This document shows positions 45,774-54,691 of a stretch of DNA of 64,000 nt, one piece after another. Source of the stretch: Marinobacter fonticola (GTDB taxonomy: Bacteria; Pseudomonadota; Gammaproteobacteria; Pseudomonadales; Oleiphilaceae); NCBI RefSeq assembly GCF_008122265.1, contig NZ_CP043042.1, positions 3,596,001 to 3,660,000 of the forward strand, read 5' to 3'. The notes under the pieces are model-generated. The model saw only the letters and a list, made by a program, of their open reading frames with translations, did not search any database and had not been told where the DNA came from. The position numbers were made by a program, and so were the translations under genes. Every line of letters begins with the position of its first letter. Positions within the stretch are counted from its first letter, which is position 1.

Positions 45774-46979
45774 ATGGACTTGTTGCTGAAAAAACACGCG
45801 CTTGTGAAAGAAAGGGCCAGGACCCGAATATCTTATCGGACTGTAGCCCTTTCATTGTTGATGGCCGTTGGTCTGGCAGGTTGCGATGTGCACAGTGAGG
45901 AAGCAGCCACCCCTCCGCCACCGCCCGCTGTGGATGTTGCCCAGGTCAAACCGGAACCCGTCACCCTTTGGGACGGCTTCACCGGACGCGTCGCCGCGCC
46001 CGAATCGGTCGAATTGCGCCCACGAGTCAGCGGCTATATCGACAAGGTGGCCTTTGAAGAGGGCGAATGGGTGCATCAGGGCGACCTGCTATTCCAGATC
46101 GACGCGCGCCCCTACCAGGCGGCGGTTAACGCGGCTAAGGCAGAACTCAACCGCGCCCGCAGCCAATACGGGCTGGCCCAGAGCGAGGCAGGCCGCGCCA
46201 AGCAACTGCTGGACAGCCGCGCCATCTCCCGGGAGGAATACGACCAGCGCGAGTCTGCCATGGCCACCGCACAGTCTGCCGTGCTGGCCGCCGAAGCGTC
46301 GCTGGACAGTGCCCAGCTGAACCTGGAGTACACGCAGATCCGCTCACCCATCGACGGTCGCGTCAGCCGGGCCTTCGTGACCCGGGGTAATCTGGCCACC
46401 AACGACCAGACCCTGCTAACCCGTGTGGTGTCCGTCGACCCGGTCCACGTCTATTTCGAGAGCGACGAGCAGACCGCCTCGGCTGCACTGAACCGATTTA
46501 ATGAGGGACAGATGCCGACAGTCAAGATAAGCCTGTCAGGCGACGAGGAGCGTTTCGCGCACACCGCCATAGTGGACTTCGTGGACAACCAGCTGGATGC
46601 CAGCACCGGCACCCTACAGTACCGGGCCGTGATGGCGAATCCTGATGGCATCGTTCGCCCCGGTCAGTTTGCCCGCGTGCAAATGCCGGTAGCCGAACTG
46701 GATCATGCACTGCTGGTGGACCAGCAGGCGGTGCTCACCGACCAGGACCGTCGCTACGTCTATGTGGTGGCGGACGACAACACCGTTAGCCGCCGCTATA
46801 TCGAACCCGGCCAGCGCTCCAACGGCCTGCTGGTCGTGCATGAAGGCCTCAAGGCCGACGACCGCATCGTGGTGAACGGCTTGCAGAAAATCATGATGCC
46901 CGGCATGCAAGTGGCGCCGGAACAGGTCGCCATGCGACCCAGCGAGCGCGAGCAGCCGCAGGTCGCCAGCACGCAGTAG
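45774..46979 (+). CDS. RND efflux adaptor lipoprotein (MexA/AcrA-like)
   Basis: A 401-residue periplasmic adaptor. The lipobox VGLAGC near residue 37 marks a lipoprotein; the segment before it is a basic signal peptide with an extended start. Then come the lipoyl halves (RPRVSGYIDKVAFEEGEWVH and IRSPIDGRVSRAFVTRGNLA), an alpha-hairpin, and the C-terminal barrel, all as in AcrA. It links the permease and outer membrane factor encoded next. Gap to the permease is 110 bp with two hairpins. Substrates are expected to be broad. Confidence 0.93.
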   Translation: MDLLLKKHALVKERARTRISYRTVALSLLMAVGLAGCDVHSEEAATPPPPPAVDVAQVKPEPVTLWDGFTGRVAAPESVELRPRVSGYIDKVAFEEGEWVHQGDLLFQIDARPYQAAVNAAKAELNRARSQYGLAQSEAGRAKQLLDSRAISREEYDQRESAMATAQSAVLAAEASLDSAQLNLEYTQIRSPIDGRVSRAFVTRGNLATNDQTLLTRVVSVDPVHVYFESDEQTASAALNRFNEGQMPTVKISLSGDEERFAHTAIVDFVDNQLDASTGTLQYRAVMANPDGIVRPGQFARVQMPVAELDHALLVDQQAVLTDQDRRYVYVVADDNTVSRRYIEPGQRSNGLLVVHEGLKADDRIVVNGLQKIMMPGMQVAPEQVAMRPSEREQPQVASTQ

Positions 46980-46987
46980 GCGTTAGC

Positions 46988-47072
46988 TAGCCAGATAGAT
47001 GGCTAGATTAAAAAACCCCCGAACCATTTAGTCCCGATTAATGCCTGTCTGGCGCGGTCTCCAAGACCGCGC
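46988..47072 (+). promoter_or_regulatory. Two hairpins between adaptor and permease genes
   Basis: TAGCCA-GATAGA-TGGCTA (46988-47005) and GCGCGGTCT-CCA-AGACCGCGC (47052-47072). The second is a perfect 9-bp stem that ends just before the GGGAG ribosome binding site of the permease. It could protect an mRNA end or affect translation; it lacks a T-run, so termination is unlikely. Confidence 0.45.
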
Positions 47073-47089
47073 TCTGGGAGAGTTATGCC

Positions 47090-50000
47090 ATGAACTTCTC
47101 AAGATTCTTTGTCGATAGGCCGATCTTCGCCTCGGTGCTGTCCATCATCATCTTCGTCGTGGGGCTGATCAGCATCCCCGGTTTGCCGGTCAGCGAATAC
47201 CCGGAGGTGGTGCCGCCCAGCGTGCAGGTGACGGCCCGCTATCCGGGCGCCAACCCGAAAACCATCTCGGAAACCGTCGCCACGCCCTTGGAAGAGTCGA
47301 TCAACGGCGTGGAAGACATGATCTACATGAAATCCGTCGCCGGCAGTGACGGCACCCTCGCCCTGACCGTGACCTTCAAGCTGGGCACCGATGCCGACCG
47401 GGCCCAGGTGCAGGTACAGAACCGGGTGTCCCAAGCCCTGCCGCGCCTGCCGGAAGATGTGCGGCGCCAGGGCGTGACCACCCAGAAGCAGTCGCCGAAC
47501 CTGATGATGGCAGTACATCTGCTGTCGCCGGATAACACCTTCGACGCCACCTATATCCGCAATTATGGCGTGCTGCACATTCGTGACGAACTGGCGCGCA
47601 TACCCGGTGTGGGCGAGGCGGGCCTGTTCGGCGCCGGCGACTATGCCATGCGTCTGTGGGTCGATCCGCAGCGGGCGGCGTCCTATGGCCTCACCGCGGG
47701 CGATGTCGCCAACGCCATCCGTGAGCAGAACATCCAGGTCTCGGCTGGCCAGATCGGTGCCCAGCCGATGCCGGAAACCAACGATTTCCTGATTTCCATC
47801 AACGCCCAGGGGCGTCTCGAGAGCGCCGAGGAATTCGAGAACATCGTGATCAAAACCGGCAACGGTGGACGCGTGGTGCGCCTGCGGGATATCGGCCGTG
47901 CAGAACTGGCGGCGTCCGAGGATTCCCTGCGCGCCCTGCTCAACGGCAAACAGGCGGTGGCGCTGCCGATCTTCCAGTCGCCGGGCTCCAACGCGTTGGA
48001 AGTGTCCGCCGCCGTGCGCGCCAAGATGGCCGAGTTGGACGATAATTTCCCCGCAGGCCTGGAGTGGGAAGTGGCCTACGACCCCACGGTGTTCGTCAGC
48101 ACCTCGATCAAGGCCGTTATCACCACGCTGCTGGAAGCGGTAGCACTGGTAGTGCTTGTGGTGATCCTGTTCCTGCAGACCTGGCGGGCGTCGCTGATCC
48201 CGTTGCTGGCAGTGCCGGTCTCGATTGTCGGAACCTTTGCAATCCTCTCGCTGCTGGGGTTCTCCATCAATACGCTGACCCTGTTCGGCATGGTGCTGGC
48301 CATTGGTATCGTGGTGGACGACGCCATCGTCGTGGTGGAAAACGTCGAACGGAATATCGAGGAGGGTCTCCCGCCTCTCAAGGCCGCCCATCAAGCCATG
48401 CGCGAAGTCAGCGGCCCCATCGTGGCGATCAGCCTGGTGCTCTGTGCGGTGTTCGTGCCCATGGCCTTCCTTGACGGCATCACCGGCCAGTTCTATCGCC
48501 AGTTTGCGGTGACCATCGCCATCGCCACGGTGATCTCGGCGATTAACTCCCTGACCCTGTCACCGGCGCTCGCGGCCACCTTGCTGAAACCCCACGGTGC
48601 CAAGCCGGATCTACCGGCGCGGGTTATCGACAAGCTGTTCGGCTGGCTGTTCCGTCCGTTCAACCGCTTCTTCAACCGTAACGCGGAGCGCTACCAGGGC
48701 TTCGTGCGCCGTAGCCTGCGCACCCGCGGGCTGGTGTTCGGCATCTACGTGTTGTTGCTGGGCGGTACGGTGTTCATGTTCAACCAAGTGCCGGGCGGCT
48801 TTATCCCGACCCAGGACAAGACTTACCTGGTCGGCAGCATTCGCCTGCCGGAAGGCGCGTCCCTGGATCGCACGGAAGAGGTGGCTCGACGGGTCAGCGA
48901 GATCGCCCTGGAGACCGAGGGCGTTGCCCACGCAGCCGCATTCGTTGGCTTCAACGCCTTGCAGGGCACCAACACCCCCAACATCGGCACAGTGTTCATC
49001 CTGTTCGATGACTTCGAGGTGCGCGAGAAAACCGCGCTGGACCTCGCCGGCGAGATCAACGGCAAGCTAGCGGGCATCAAGGAAGGCTTTGCGGTGACCT
49101 TCATGCCGCCGCCGATCTTCGGCCTGGGCGCGGGTTCGGGCTACTCCGTGTACGTGCAGGATCGCGCCGGCGCCGGCTACGGCGTGCTGCAAAACGCCAC
49201 CAACCAACTGGCGGGCGCCTTGAGTCAGGAACCGGGACTGAGCTACCCGTTCAGCTCCTACCAGGCCAACGTGCCCCAGTTGGATGCTGAAGTGGACCGG
49301 CGCCAGGCCAAGGCCCAGGGTGTGCGGCTGGACGACTTGTTCGGCACGCTACAGTTCTACTTCGGTTCGCTCTACATCAATGACTTCAACCTGTTCGGCC
49401 GCACTTACCGCGTGGTCGCCCAGGCGGATGCACCCTACCGCGACGACGTCAGCGATCTGGAGCATCTGTTCGTCAGCAACGACCAGGGCGAGATGGTGCC
49501 TCTGAGCACCATGGTCGAACTCAAGCGCAGCTTTGGTCCCGATCCGGTCATCCGCTACAACGGCTATCCCGCAGCGGATCTGATCGGGCAGTCCGACCCG
49601 ACCGTGCTGTCCTCTGGCGAAGCCCTGGACGCGGTGGCCCGCGTGGCGGAACAGACGCTGCCCCGGGGCATGGATATCCAGTGGACCGACCTGAGTTACC
49701 AGCAGATTACCCAGGGCAACGCGGCGATGATCGTGTTCCCGCTGGCACTGCTGCTGGTGTTCCTGGTGCTCGCGGCACTATACGAAAGCTGGGTGCTGCC
49801 ACTGGCCGTCATCCTGATCGTGCCCATGTGCCTGCTGGCCGCCCTGTTCGGCGTTTGGCTCACCGGTGGCGATAACAACGTGTTCGTTCAGGTCGGACTT
49901 GTGGTGCTGATGGGCCTCGCCTGCAAGAACGCGATCCTGATCGTGGAGTTCGCTAGGGAAAAGGAAATGGAAGGCATGGACACCGTCCGCGCCGCCCTGG

Positions 50001-50269
50001 AAGCCTGCCGCCTGCGTCTGCGCCCGATCATTATGACCTCCGTGGCCTTCATCGCGGGCGTGGTGCCGCTGGTGCTGGCTTCCGGCGCCGGTAGCGAAGT
50101 GCGCAACGCCATGGGGATTACCGTCTTCACCGGCATGATCGGCGTCACCCTGTTCGGCCTGCTGCTGACACCGGTGTTCTATGTCGCCTTGCGCCGGCTC
50201 GCCCAGCGTGGCGAAAAGGCGCCCGCACAGCCTCAGTTGGACGATCAAACGGGAGAGAGCCATGCTTAA
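47090..50269 (+). CDS. RND multidrug efflux permease, HAE1 type
   Basis: A 1059-residue AcrB/MexB-like proton antiporter. N-terminus MNFSRFFVDRPIFASVLSII is typical of HAE1 pumps; TM4 has MVLAIGIVVDDAIVVVENVE with the paired aspartates of the proton relay; TM10-11 has VVLMGLACKNAILIVEFA with the lysine. Two large periplasmic loops follow TM1 and TM7. It forms a trimer with adaptor and outer membrane factor. Its last eight bases overlap the next gene. Likely substrates are dyes, detergents and drugs; not determinable here. Confidence 0.95.
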   Translation: MNFSRFFVDRPIFASVLSIIIFVVGLISIPGLPVSEYPEVVPPSVQVTARYPGANPKTISETVATPLEESINGVEDMIYMKSVAGSDGTLALTVTFKLGTDADRAQVQVQNRVSQALPRLPEDVRRQGVTTQKQSPNLMMAVHLLSPDNTFDATYIRNYGVLHIRDELARIPGVGEAGLFGAGDYAMRLWVDPQRAASYGLTAGDVANAIREQNIQVSAGQIGAQPMPETNDFLISINAQGRLESAEEFENIVIKTGNGGRVVRLRDIGRAELAASEDSLRALLNGKQAVALPIFQSPGSNALEVSAAVRAKMAELDDNFPAGLEWEVAYDPTVFVSTSIKAVITTLLEAVALVVLVVILFLQTWRASLIPLLAVPVSIVGTFAILSLLGFSINTLTLFGMVLAIGIVVDDAIVVVENVERNIEEGLPPLKAAHQAMREVSGPIVAISLVLCAVFVPMAFLDGITGQFYRQFAVTIAIATVISAINSLTLSPALAATLLKPHGAKPDLPARVIDKLFGWLFRPFNRFFNRNAERYQGFVRRSLRTRGLVFGIYVLLLGGTVFMFNQVPGGFIPTQDKTYLVGSIRLPEGASLDRTEEVARRVSEIALETEGVAHAAAFVGFNALQGTNTPNIGTVFILFDDFEVREKTALDLAGEINGKLAGIKEGFAVTFMPPPIFGLGAGSGYSVYVQDRAGAGYGVLQNATNQLAGALSQEPGLSYPFSSYQANVPQLDAEVDRRQAKAQGVRLDDLFGTLQFYFGSLYINDFNLFGRTYRVVAQADAPYRDDVSDLEHLFVSNDQGEMVPLSTMVELKRSFGPDPVIRYNGYPAADLIGQSDPTVLSSGEALDAVARVAEQTLPRGMDIQWTDLSYQQITQGNAAMIVFPLALLLVFLVLAALYESWVLPLAVILIVPMCLLAALFGVWLTGGDNNVFVQVGLVVLMGLACKNAILIVEFAREKEMEGMDTVRAALEACRLRLRPIIMTSVAFIAGVVPLVLASGAGSEVRNAMGITVFTGMIGVTLFGLLLTPVFYVALRRLAQRGEKAPAQPQLDDQTGESHA

Positions 50270-51683
50270 ACGCTTGTTACCGCTGTTTGTTGCGCTGCTC
50301 GCGGGTTGCGCCGTGGGGCCGGATTACGAGCCCCCGGTTATCGACTCGCCGGCTCAGTTCACCGAAGTTCACGACGATCACCCGTTCGACCGGGCCCAGG
50401 AGGCCCGGTTCTGGGGCGGCTTCGACGATCCGATGCTGGCGGTCCTGATCGATCAGGTGCTATCCGCCAACCAGAACCTGCGGGTGGCGGTGGCGCGCTA
50501 TGAGCGGGCCGACGCCCTGCTGCGAGGCAGCCGCCGTGAGCAGTTACCCACTATCGGCGCCAATGCCTCTGCAGCCTCGCAACATTTGGCTGCCGCCGAA
50601 CGCCCACCGGCGGGCCGTGGTGACGACGATATCGAGCTGTACCAAGTCAGCGCCACTGCTAGTTGGGAGCTGGACCTGTTCGGCCGCCTGCGCCGCGCTT
50701 CCGAAGCCCAGGCCGCCCGCCTCGAAGCGGCCGGCGCAGAACTCGATGCTCTGCAGGTCGCTCTGGTCGGCCAGGTCGCCAGCAGCTACTTCGAGCTGCG
50801 CGGTTTGCAGCAGCAACTGGATGTCGCGCAGCAGAACGTCGCTATCCAGCGGGATTCGCTCGGCATCGTCCAAGCGCGATTGAATGCAGGCCGCAGCACG
50901 AACTTCGATGTCATGCGGGCGCGCTCACAACTGGAAAGCACCCGCGCAGCCATCCCGGAACTGCAGGCCGAGATCCGTACCCGCATGCACCGAATTGCCG
51001 TGTTGACCGGTCAGGCACCGGGCAGCCTAATCGGCCAGCTTTCCACCGCCGTTGCCTTGCCGACAGCAATGCCGGAGATTCCGGTGGGCAGTCCCGGTTC
51101 GGTGCTGCGCCGGCGTCCCGACATCCGCGTCGCGGAACGGACACTGGCCGCCGCTACCGCTGACATTGGCGTCGCCACCGCGGACCTGTTTCCCCGCTTC
51201 AGCCTGGACGCGCTGATCGGCTCCGTCGCCGTCGACAGCAGTGACCTGTTCACGGGCTCATCGGAATCACGCCGGGTGGCACTGGGGATCGACTGGACCT
51301 TCCTCAACTTCGGCCGTGTCCGCGCCCGGATCGACGCCCGGGATGCCGAAGCCCGCGCTGCCCTGGCGGAATACGAACAGGTCATTCTCGAGGCGCTGGA
51401 AGAGACCGAAAACCTGCTGGTGCGCTACCACCGGTTCCAGGACCGTACCGAACGTTTAACCGAAGCGTCCGATGCGGCACGCCGCGCGGCGGAACTGGCC
51501 CGCATGCGGTACGAACGCGGCTACATCGGCTATTTCGAAGTGCTGGATGCGGAACAGGAGTTGCTAGAGACCGAGAACGCGCTGGAAAGAAGCCGCACCG
51601 CTACGGTGTTATCCATGGTCAACCTGTACCGGGCCCTGGCCGGCGCACCACGGGAACCGGAGACTACGGCAAGCGTCCAATAG
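50262..51683 (+). CDS. RND outer membrane factor lipoprotein (NodT/OprM family)
   Basis: A 473-residue outer membrane channel. Lipobox LLAGC at residues 12-16 with the classic next segment AVGPDYEPP. Two OEP repeats follow, with ATASWELDLFGRLRRASEAQ and VALGIDWTFLNFGRVRARID as recognisable barrel/hairpin parts. The ATG at 50262 overlaps the permease stop, so translation is coupled; an in-frame start further left has no signal. It completes the tripartite pump and could also serve the RND pair at 27792-32211. Confidence 0.94.
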   Translation: MLKRLLPLFVALLAGCAVGPDYEPPVIDSPAQFTEVHDDHPFDRAQEARFWGGFDDPMLAVLIDQVLSANQNLRVAVARYERADALLRGSRREQLPTIGANASAASQHLAAAERPPAGRGDDDIELYQVSATASWELDLFGRLRRASEAQAARLEAAGAELDALQVALVGQVASSYFELRGLQQQLDVAQQNVAIQRDSLGIVQARLNAGRSTNFDVMRARSQLESTRAAIPELQAEIRTRMHRIAVLTGQAPGSLIGQLSTAVALPTAMPEIPVGSPGSVLRRRPDIRVAERTLAAATADIGVATADLFPRFSLDALIGSVAVDSSDLFTGSSESRRVALGIDWTFLNFGRVRARIDARDAEARAALAEYEQVILEALEETENLLVRYHRFQDRTERLTEASDAARRAAELARMRYERGYIGYFEVLDAEQELLETENALERSRTATVLSMVNLYRALAGAPREPETTASVQ

Positions 51684-51783
51684 CCAGGTTTGCCCAAACG
51701 AACCAACCGGGCATCGCTCGGTTGATTCGTCATCAAAAGCGCCTACTATGAATGAAGCCTCACCGCTCTCAAGGAGGAGCCGC

Positions 51784-52281
51784 ATGTCGTCATTCCATCT
51801 CGCCCAGCTCAATATCGCCCAGCTGTCTGCGCCCATCGACTCGCCTCAACTCGCCGATTTCGTCAACAATCTGGACCGTATTAACACCTTGGCTGACGAC
51901 GCGCCCGGCTTTGTCTGGCGCCTGCAGACCGAGGAAGGCGATGCCACCAGCATCGACTACTTCGGCCCCGAAGTGATCACCAACATGTCGGTCTGGGAAA
52001 ACGTGGATGCGCTGCACGACTACGTCTACCGTACCGCCCACATCGAGGTACTCAGGCGTAAAAAGGAATGGTTCGAGAAGATGCGCGGGTCGCACATGGT
52101 GCTGTGGTGGATTCCTGCCGGACACCGTCCGACGCTGCCTCAGGCCGATGCCCGGTTGCGTTATTTGCGTAAATACGGCTCCTCCCCGGACGCCTTCACC
52201 TTCAAACAGGCTTATCCGGCGCCGGATGCCCAGAACATGCCGGCCACCCAGAGCTTTGACGAGGCTTGCCCCGCACCATAA
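51784..52281 (+). CDS. DUF3291 domain protein
   Basis: A 165-residue protein of the DUF3291 family, a dimeric alpha-beta barrel-like fold similar to small monooxygenases. Motifs: FHLAQLNIAQLSAPIDSPQL, DDAPGFVWRLQTEEGDATS, NMSVWENVDALHDYVYRTAH, and WWIPAGHRPTLPQADARL. Start chosen at 51784, where AAGGAGGAG lies six bases before the ATG. It lies 100 bp after the outer membrane factor with a hairpin behind it. Function unknown; no heme or flavin residues can be named with confidence. Confidence 0.85.
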   Translation: MSSFHLAQLNIAQLSAPIDSPQLADFVNNLDRINTLADDAPGFVWRLQTEEGDATSIDYFGPEVITNMSVWENVDALHDYVYRTAHIEVLRRKKEWFEKMRGSHMVLWWIPAGHRPTLPQADARLRYLRKYGSSPDAFTFKQAYPAPDAQNMPATQSFDEACPAP

Positions 52282-52320
52282 GCATCGATTTCTCAGGTAT
52301 GAATCAGCCTCAAATCCAAT

Positions 52321-52349
52321 GGAAGAACCCGCAAGGCGCGGGCTCTTCC
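52321..52349. terminator. Terminator between DUF3291 and ethanolamine permease genes
   Basis: Twelve-base arms GGAAGAACCCGC and GCGGGCTCTTCC with one mismatch around AAGGC, between two convergent stop codons. Likely serves both. Confidence 0.75.
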
Positions 52350-52365
52350 TATATTCGACAGCAAC

Positions 52366-53805
52366 TTAGGCCGGCTTGACCGACGGCGTGACGGTCTCCC
52401 CCGCACTGTCCAGGTCCTGAGCGGCGTCCAGCACCAGCGCCAGCTCTTCCTCGGCCGTCTTGGCGACCAGATGATGCCGGGCGTAAAGGAAGTAGTAGGC
52501 CGCACCCACGACGAACAGCACGATGGTGTAGGCGAAGGCACGGGGGTCAAAGGCGTAGACCCCGGTCATTGCAATCAGAGACAGCACCAGGGCGATGACC
52601 GAAGTGACCATCCCGCCCGGCGTGCGATAGGGCCTGGCCAGCTCCGGCTGACGCAAACGCAGCAGAATGTGGCTGACCGACATCAAGGCATAGGAAATCG
52701 TGGCACCCACGACCGCCATGCCCAGGATCAGGTCGCCCTCGCCGGTCAGCGATACCAAAAACCCGAAGATACCGGGCACCACCAGCGCCCAGACCGGGGC
52801 CTTGCGTTTGCTGGTCAGTGACAATGCCTTGGGCAGGTACCCCGCCCGTGAGAGTGCGAACACCAGCCGGCTATAGCCATAGATGATGGAGAAGAAAGAG
52901 GCGATCAGGCCCGCCAGACCCAGTACGTTGATCACGGTAGCCAACGTCGTGCTGCCCGTCGCCTTGAGGGCATCAACCAAGGGGACGCCGCTGGCCCCAA
53001 TCATCTCCGCACCGGCGGCGCCCGCCAGCAGCACCACGACCAAAAGCGCGGTGAACAGCAGGAACACCATCGCGCCGATAATACCGCGAGGCATATCCCG
53101 GGCCGGGTCCTTGGCTTCTTCCGCGGCCAGCGGCACGCCTTCGACCGCCAGGAACAGCCACATGGCGAACGGCAGTGCCGCCCATACGCCGTACCAGCCG
53201 AACGGCAAAATTTCGCTGGCGCCGGCCGCCTCCGTCGGGGCGATATCAAACAGGTTGGCCGTGCTGAAGTCCCCCACCAGCGCCACCGCCGTGGCGAGGA
53301 TGGCAAACACTGCCAGGCCGCTGATCACCATCATGACTTTCAGCGCTTCCCCGACACCAGCCAGGTGAATCCCCACAAACACCGCATAGAACACGGCGTA
53401 GACCCAAGGCCCGTTGATACCGAGCAGCTCTTCTACCGCGGCACCGATAAATATCACGATCGCCGCGGGGGCCAACGCGTACTCAATCAGTACCGCCAGC
53501 CCGGTAAGATAACCGCCGGTCGAACCCATAGCGTGGCGGGCGAAACTGTAGCCGCCTCCCGCGGCCGGGATTGCGGCGGACATTTCCGCCAACGATAGCA
53601 CCATCGCAAAATACATCAGGGCCATCAGGCCCATAGCGATGGCGAAGCCACCCCACCCGGCCTCGCCAATGCCGAAATTCCAGCCGGCAAAATCACCTGA
53701 AATCACATAGGACACACCGAGCCCGGCGAGCAGGAACCAGCCGGCGGTCCCTTTCTTCAACTGACGCTTGGCCAGATAGCTGTCATCCACTGAAGGCGTT
53801 GTCAT
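52366..53805 (-). CDS. eat: Ethanolamine permease (APC family)
   Basis: A 479-residue amino acid-polyamine-organocation transporter with about 12 helices. First helix segments AGLGVSYVISGDFAGWNFGI and GEAGWGGFAIAMGLMALMYF, the SYSFARH-like GGGYSFARHAMGSTGGYLTG and VEGVPLAAEEAKDPARDMPR are marks of the ethanolamine permease group. AAGGAGAG precedes the ATG. It is the third gene of eutB-eutC-permease, 40 bp after eutC, and would bring ethanolamine to the lyase. No microcompartment genes are present. Confidence 0.9.
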   Translation of the reverse strand: MTTPSVDDSYLAKRQLKKGTAGWFLLAGLGVSYVISGDFAGWNFGIGEAGWGGFAIAMGLMALMYFAMVLSLAEMSAAIPAAGGGYSFARHAMGSTGGYLTGLAVLIEYALAPAAIVIFIGAAVEELLGINGPWVYAVFYAVFVGIHLAGVGEALKVMMVISGLAVFAILATAVALVGDFSTANLFDIAPTEAAGASEILPFGWYGVWAALPFAMWLFLAVEGVPLAAEEAKDPARDMPRGIIGAMVFLLFTALLVVVLLAGAAGAEMIGASGVPLVDALKATGSTTLATVINVLGLAGLIASFFSIIYGYSRLVFALSRAGYLPKALSLTSKRKAPVWALVVPGIFGFLVSLTGEGDLILGMAVVGATISYALMSVSHILLRLRQPELARPYRTPGGMVTSVIALVLSLIAMTGVYAFDPRAFAYTIVLFVVGAAYYFLYARHHLVAKTAEEELALVLDAAQDLDSAGETVTPSVKPA

Positions 53806-53845
53806 TGAACTTCTCTCCTTGAATCCCGGTTTTAATGGCCGAACG

Positions 53846-54691
53846 TCAGTTGGCCAGGAAATTCCTGTTGGTTTGGGTGTTATCGACCACGACCTCCTCG
53901 GTCCGATCCTTCAGCCCTACCCCAGACAACTTCAATCGATGGGCTTCATGTAGCAGGTAGAGGAGGCGCTGACTGGCCTGTTCGAAGCCCAGGCCAGCGG
54001 GTCGCACGTTGGAAATACAGTTGCGGTTGGCGTCGGTCATGGCCGGTCCCGGCGCCCATGTCAGGTAGATACCCAGACTATCGGGTGCGCTGAGCCCGGG
54101 ACGCTCGCCGATCAGCACCGCCACGGCGCGCGCTTTAAGACTGGCGCCAATCACGTCGCCGATGGCGACCCGGCCCTGCTCGACAACGGTAACGGGTGCC
54201 AGGGTCCAGTCGCGTTCGTCCTGCTCCAGCGCCTGGAGAAAAGCCGTCAAGAACGGTACGGCGTTGCTCTGGACCGCCGATGACGACAAACCGTCGACGA
54301 CGACCAACGCCAGATCAAACCCCTTATCGCGATCAGCGACCGCACTCAGTTGCTCTTGAGCCTCATCGGATAGGACCCGCCCCAAATCCGGCCGCTGCAG
54401 GTAGGTATAGCGATCTTCCGCCTCGCTGTGCAGGACTATGGGATCGCCGGGTAACTTGGGCGCCAGGATGGGCTTCAACTCATCCACCAGGGCGGCCACG
54501 TCGAGCGGGAAATGCACCGCGTCCCGGGCACGGGCGTGGGCGAGCTGAAATTCGAGCAACTCCCGGGTTGGCAGGCTGATACCGGCCCGTCCCAGCCCGA
54601 TGCGGGCATCGGTGTACTCGCGCAGCCGGCGCCAGGGATTTTCAATCACCGTCGGAGCTGCGTTATCCGACACCGGTTTGTTGTCAGGCAT
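53846..54691 (-). CDS. eutC: Ethanolamine ammonia-lyase small subunit
   Basis: A 281-residue small subunit of the adenosylcobalamin-dependent lyase that turns ethanolamine into acetaldehyde and ammonia. Motifs: WRRLREYTDARIGLGRAGIS, QLAHARARDAVHFPLD, VVDGLSSSAVQSNAVPFLTA, GERPGLSAPDSLGIYLTWAP and NCISNVRPAGLGFEQASQRL. ATG at 54691 overlaps the eutB stop by eight bases, so both subunits are coupled. Full length. Confidence 0.95.
   Translation of the reverse strand: MPDNKPVSDNAAPTVIENPWRRLREYTDARIGLGRAGISLPTRELLEFQLAHARARDAVHFPLDVAALVDELKPILAPKLPGDPIVLHSEAEDRYTYLQRPDLGRVLSDEAQEQLSAVADRDKGFDLALVVVDGLSSSAVQSNAVPFLTAFLQALEQDERDWTLAPVTVVEQGRVAIGDVIGASLKARAVAVLIGERPGLSAPDSLGIYLTWAPGPAMTDANRNCISNVRPAGLGFEQASQRLLYLLHEAHRLKLSGVGLKDRTEEVVVDNTQTNRNFLAN

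Noticed and set aside
47099..48394. A 431-codon open frame opposite the HAE1 permease gene
   Set aside because: Composition rich in His, Gly and Gln as expected from reading a conserved gene backwards; no motifs.
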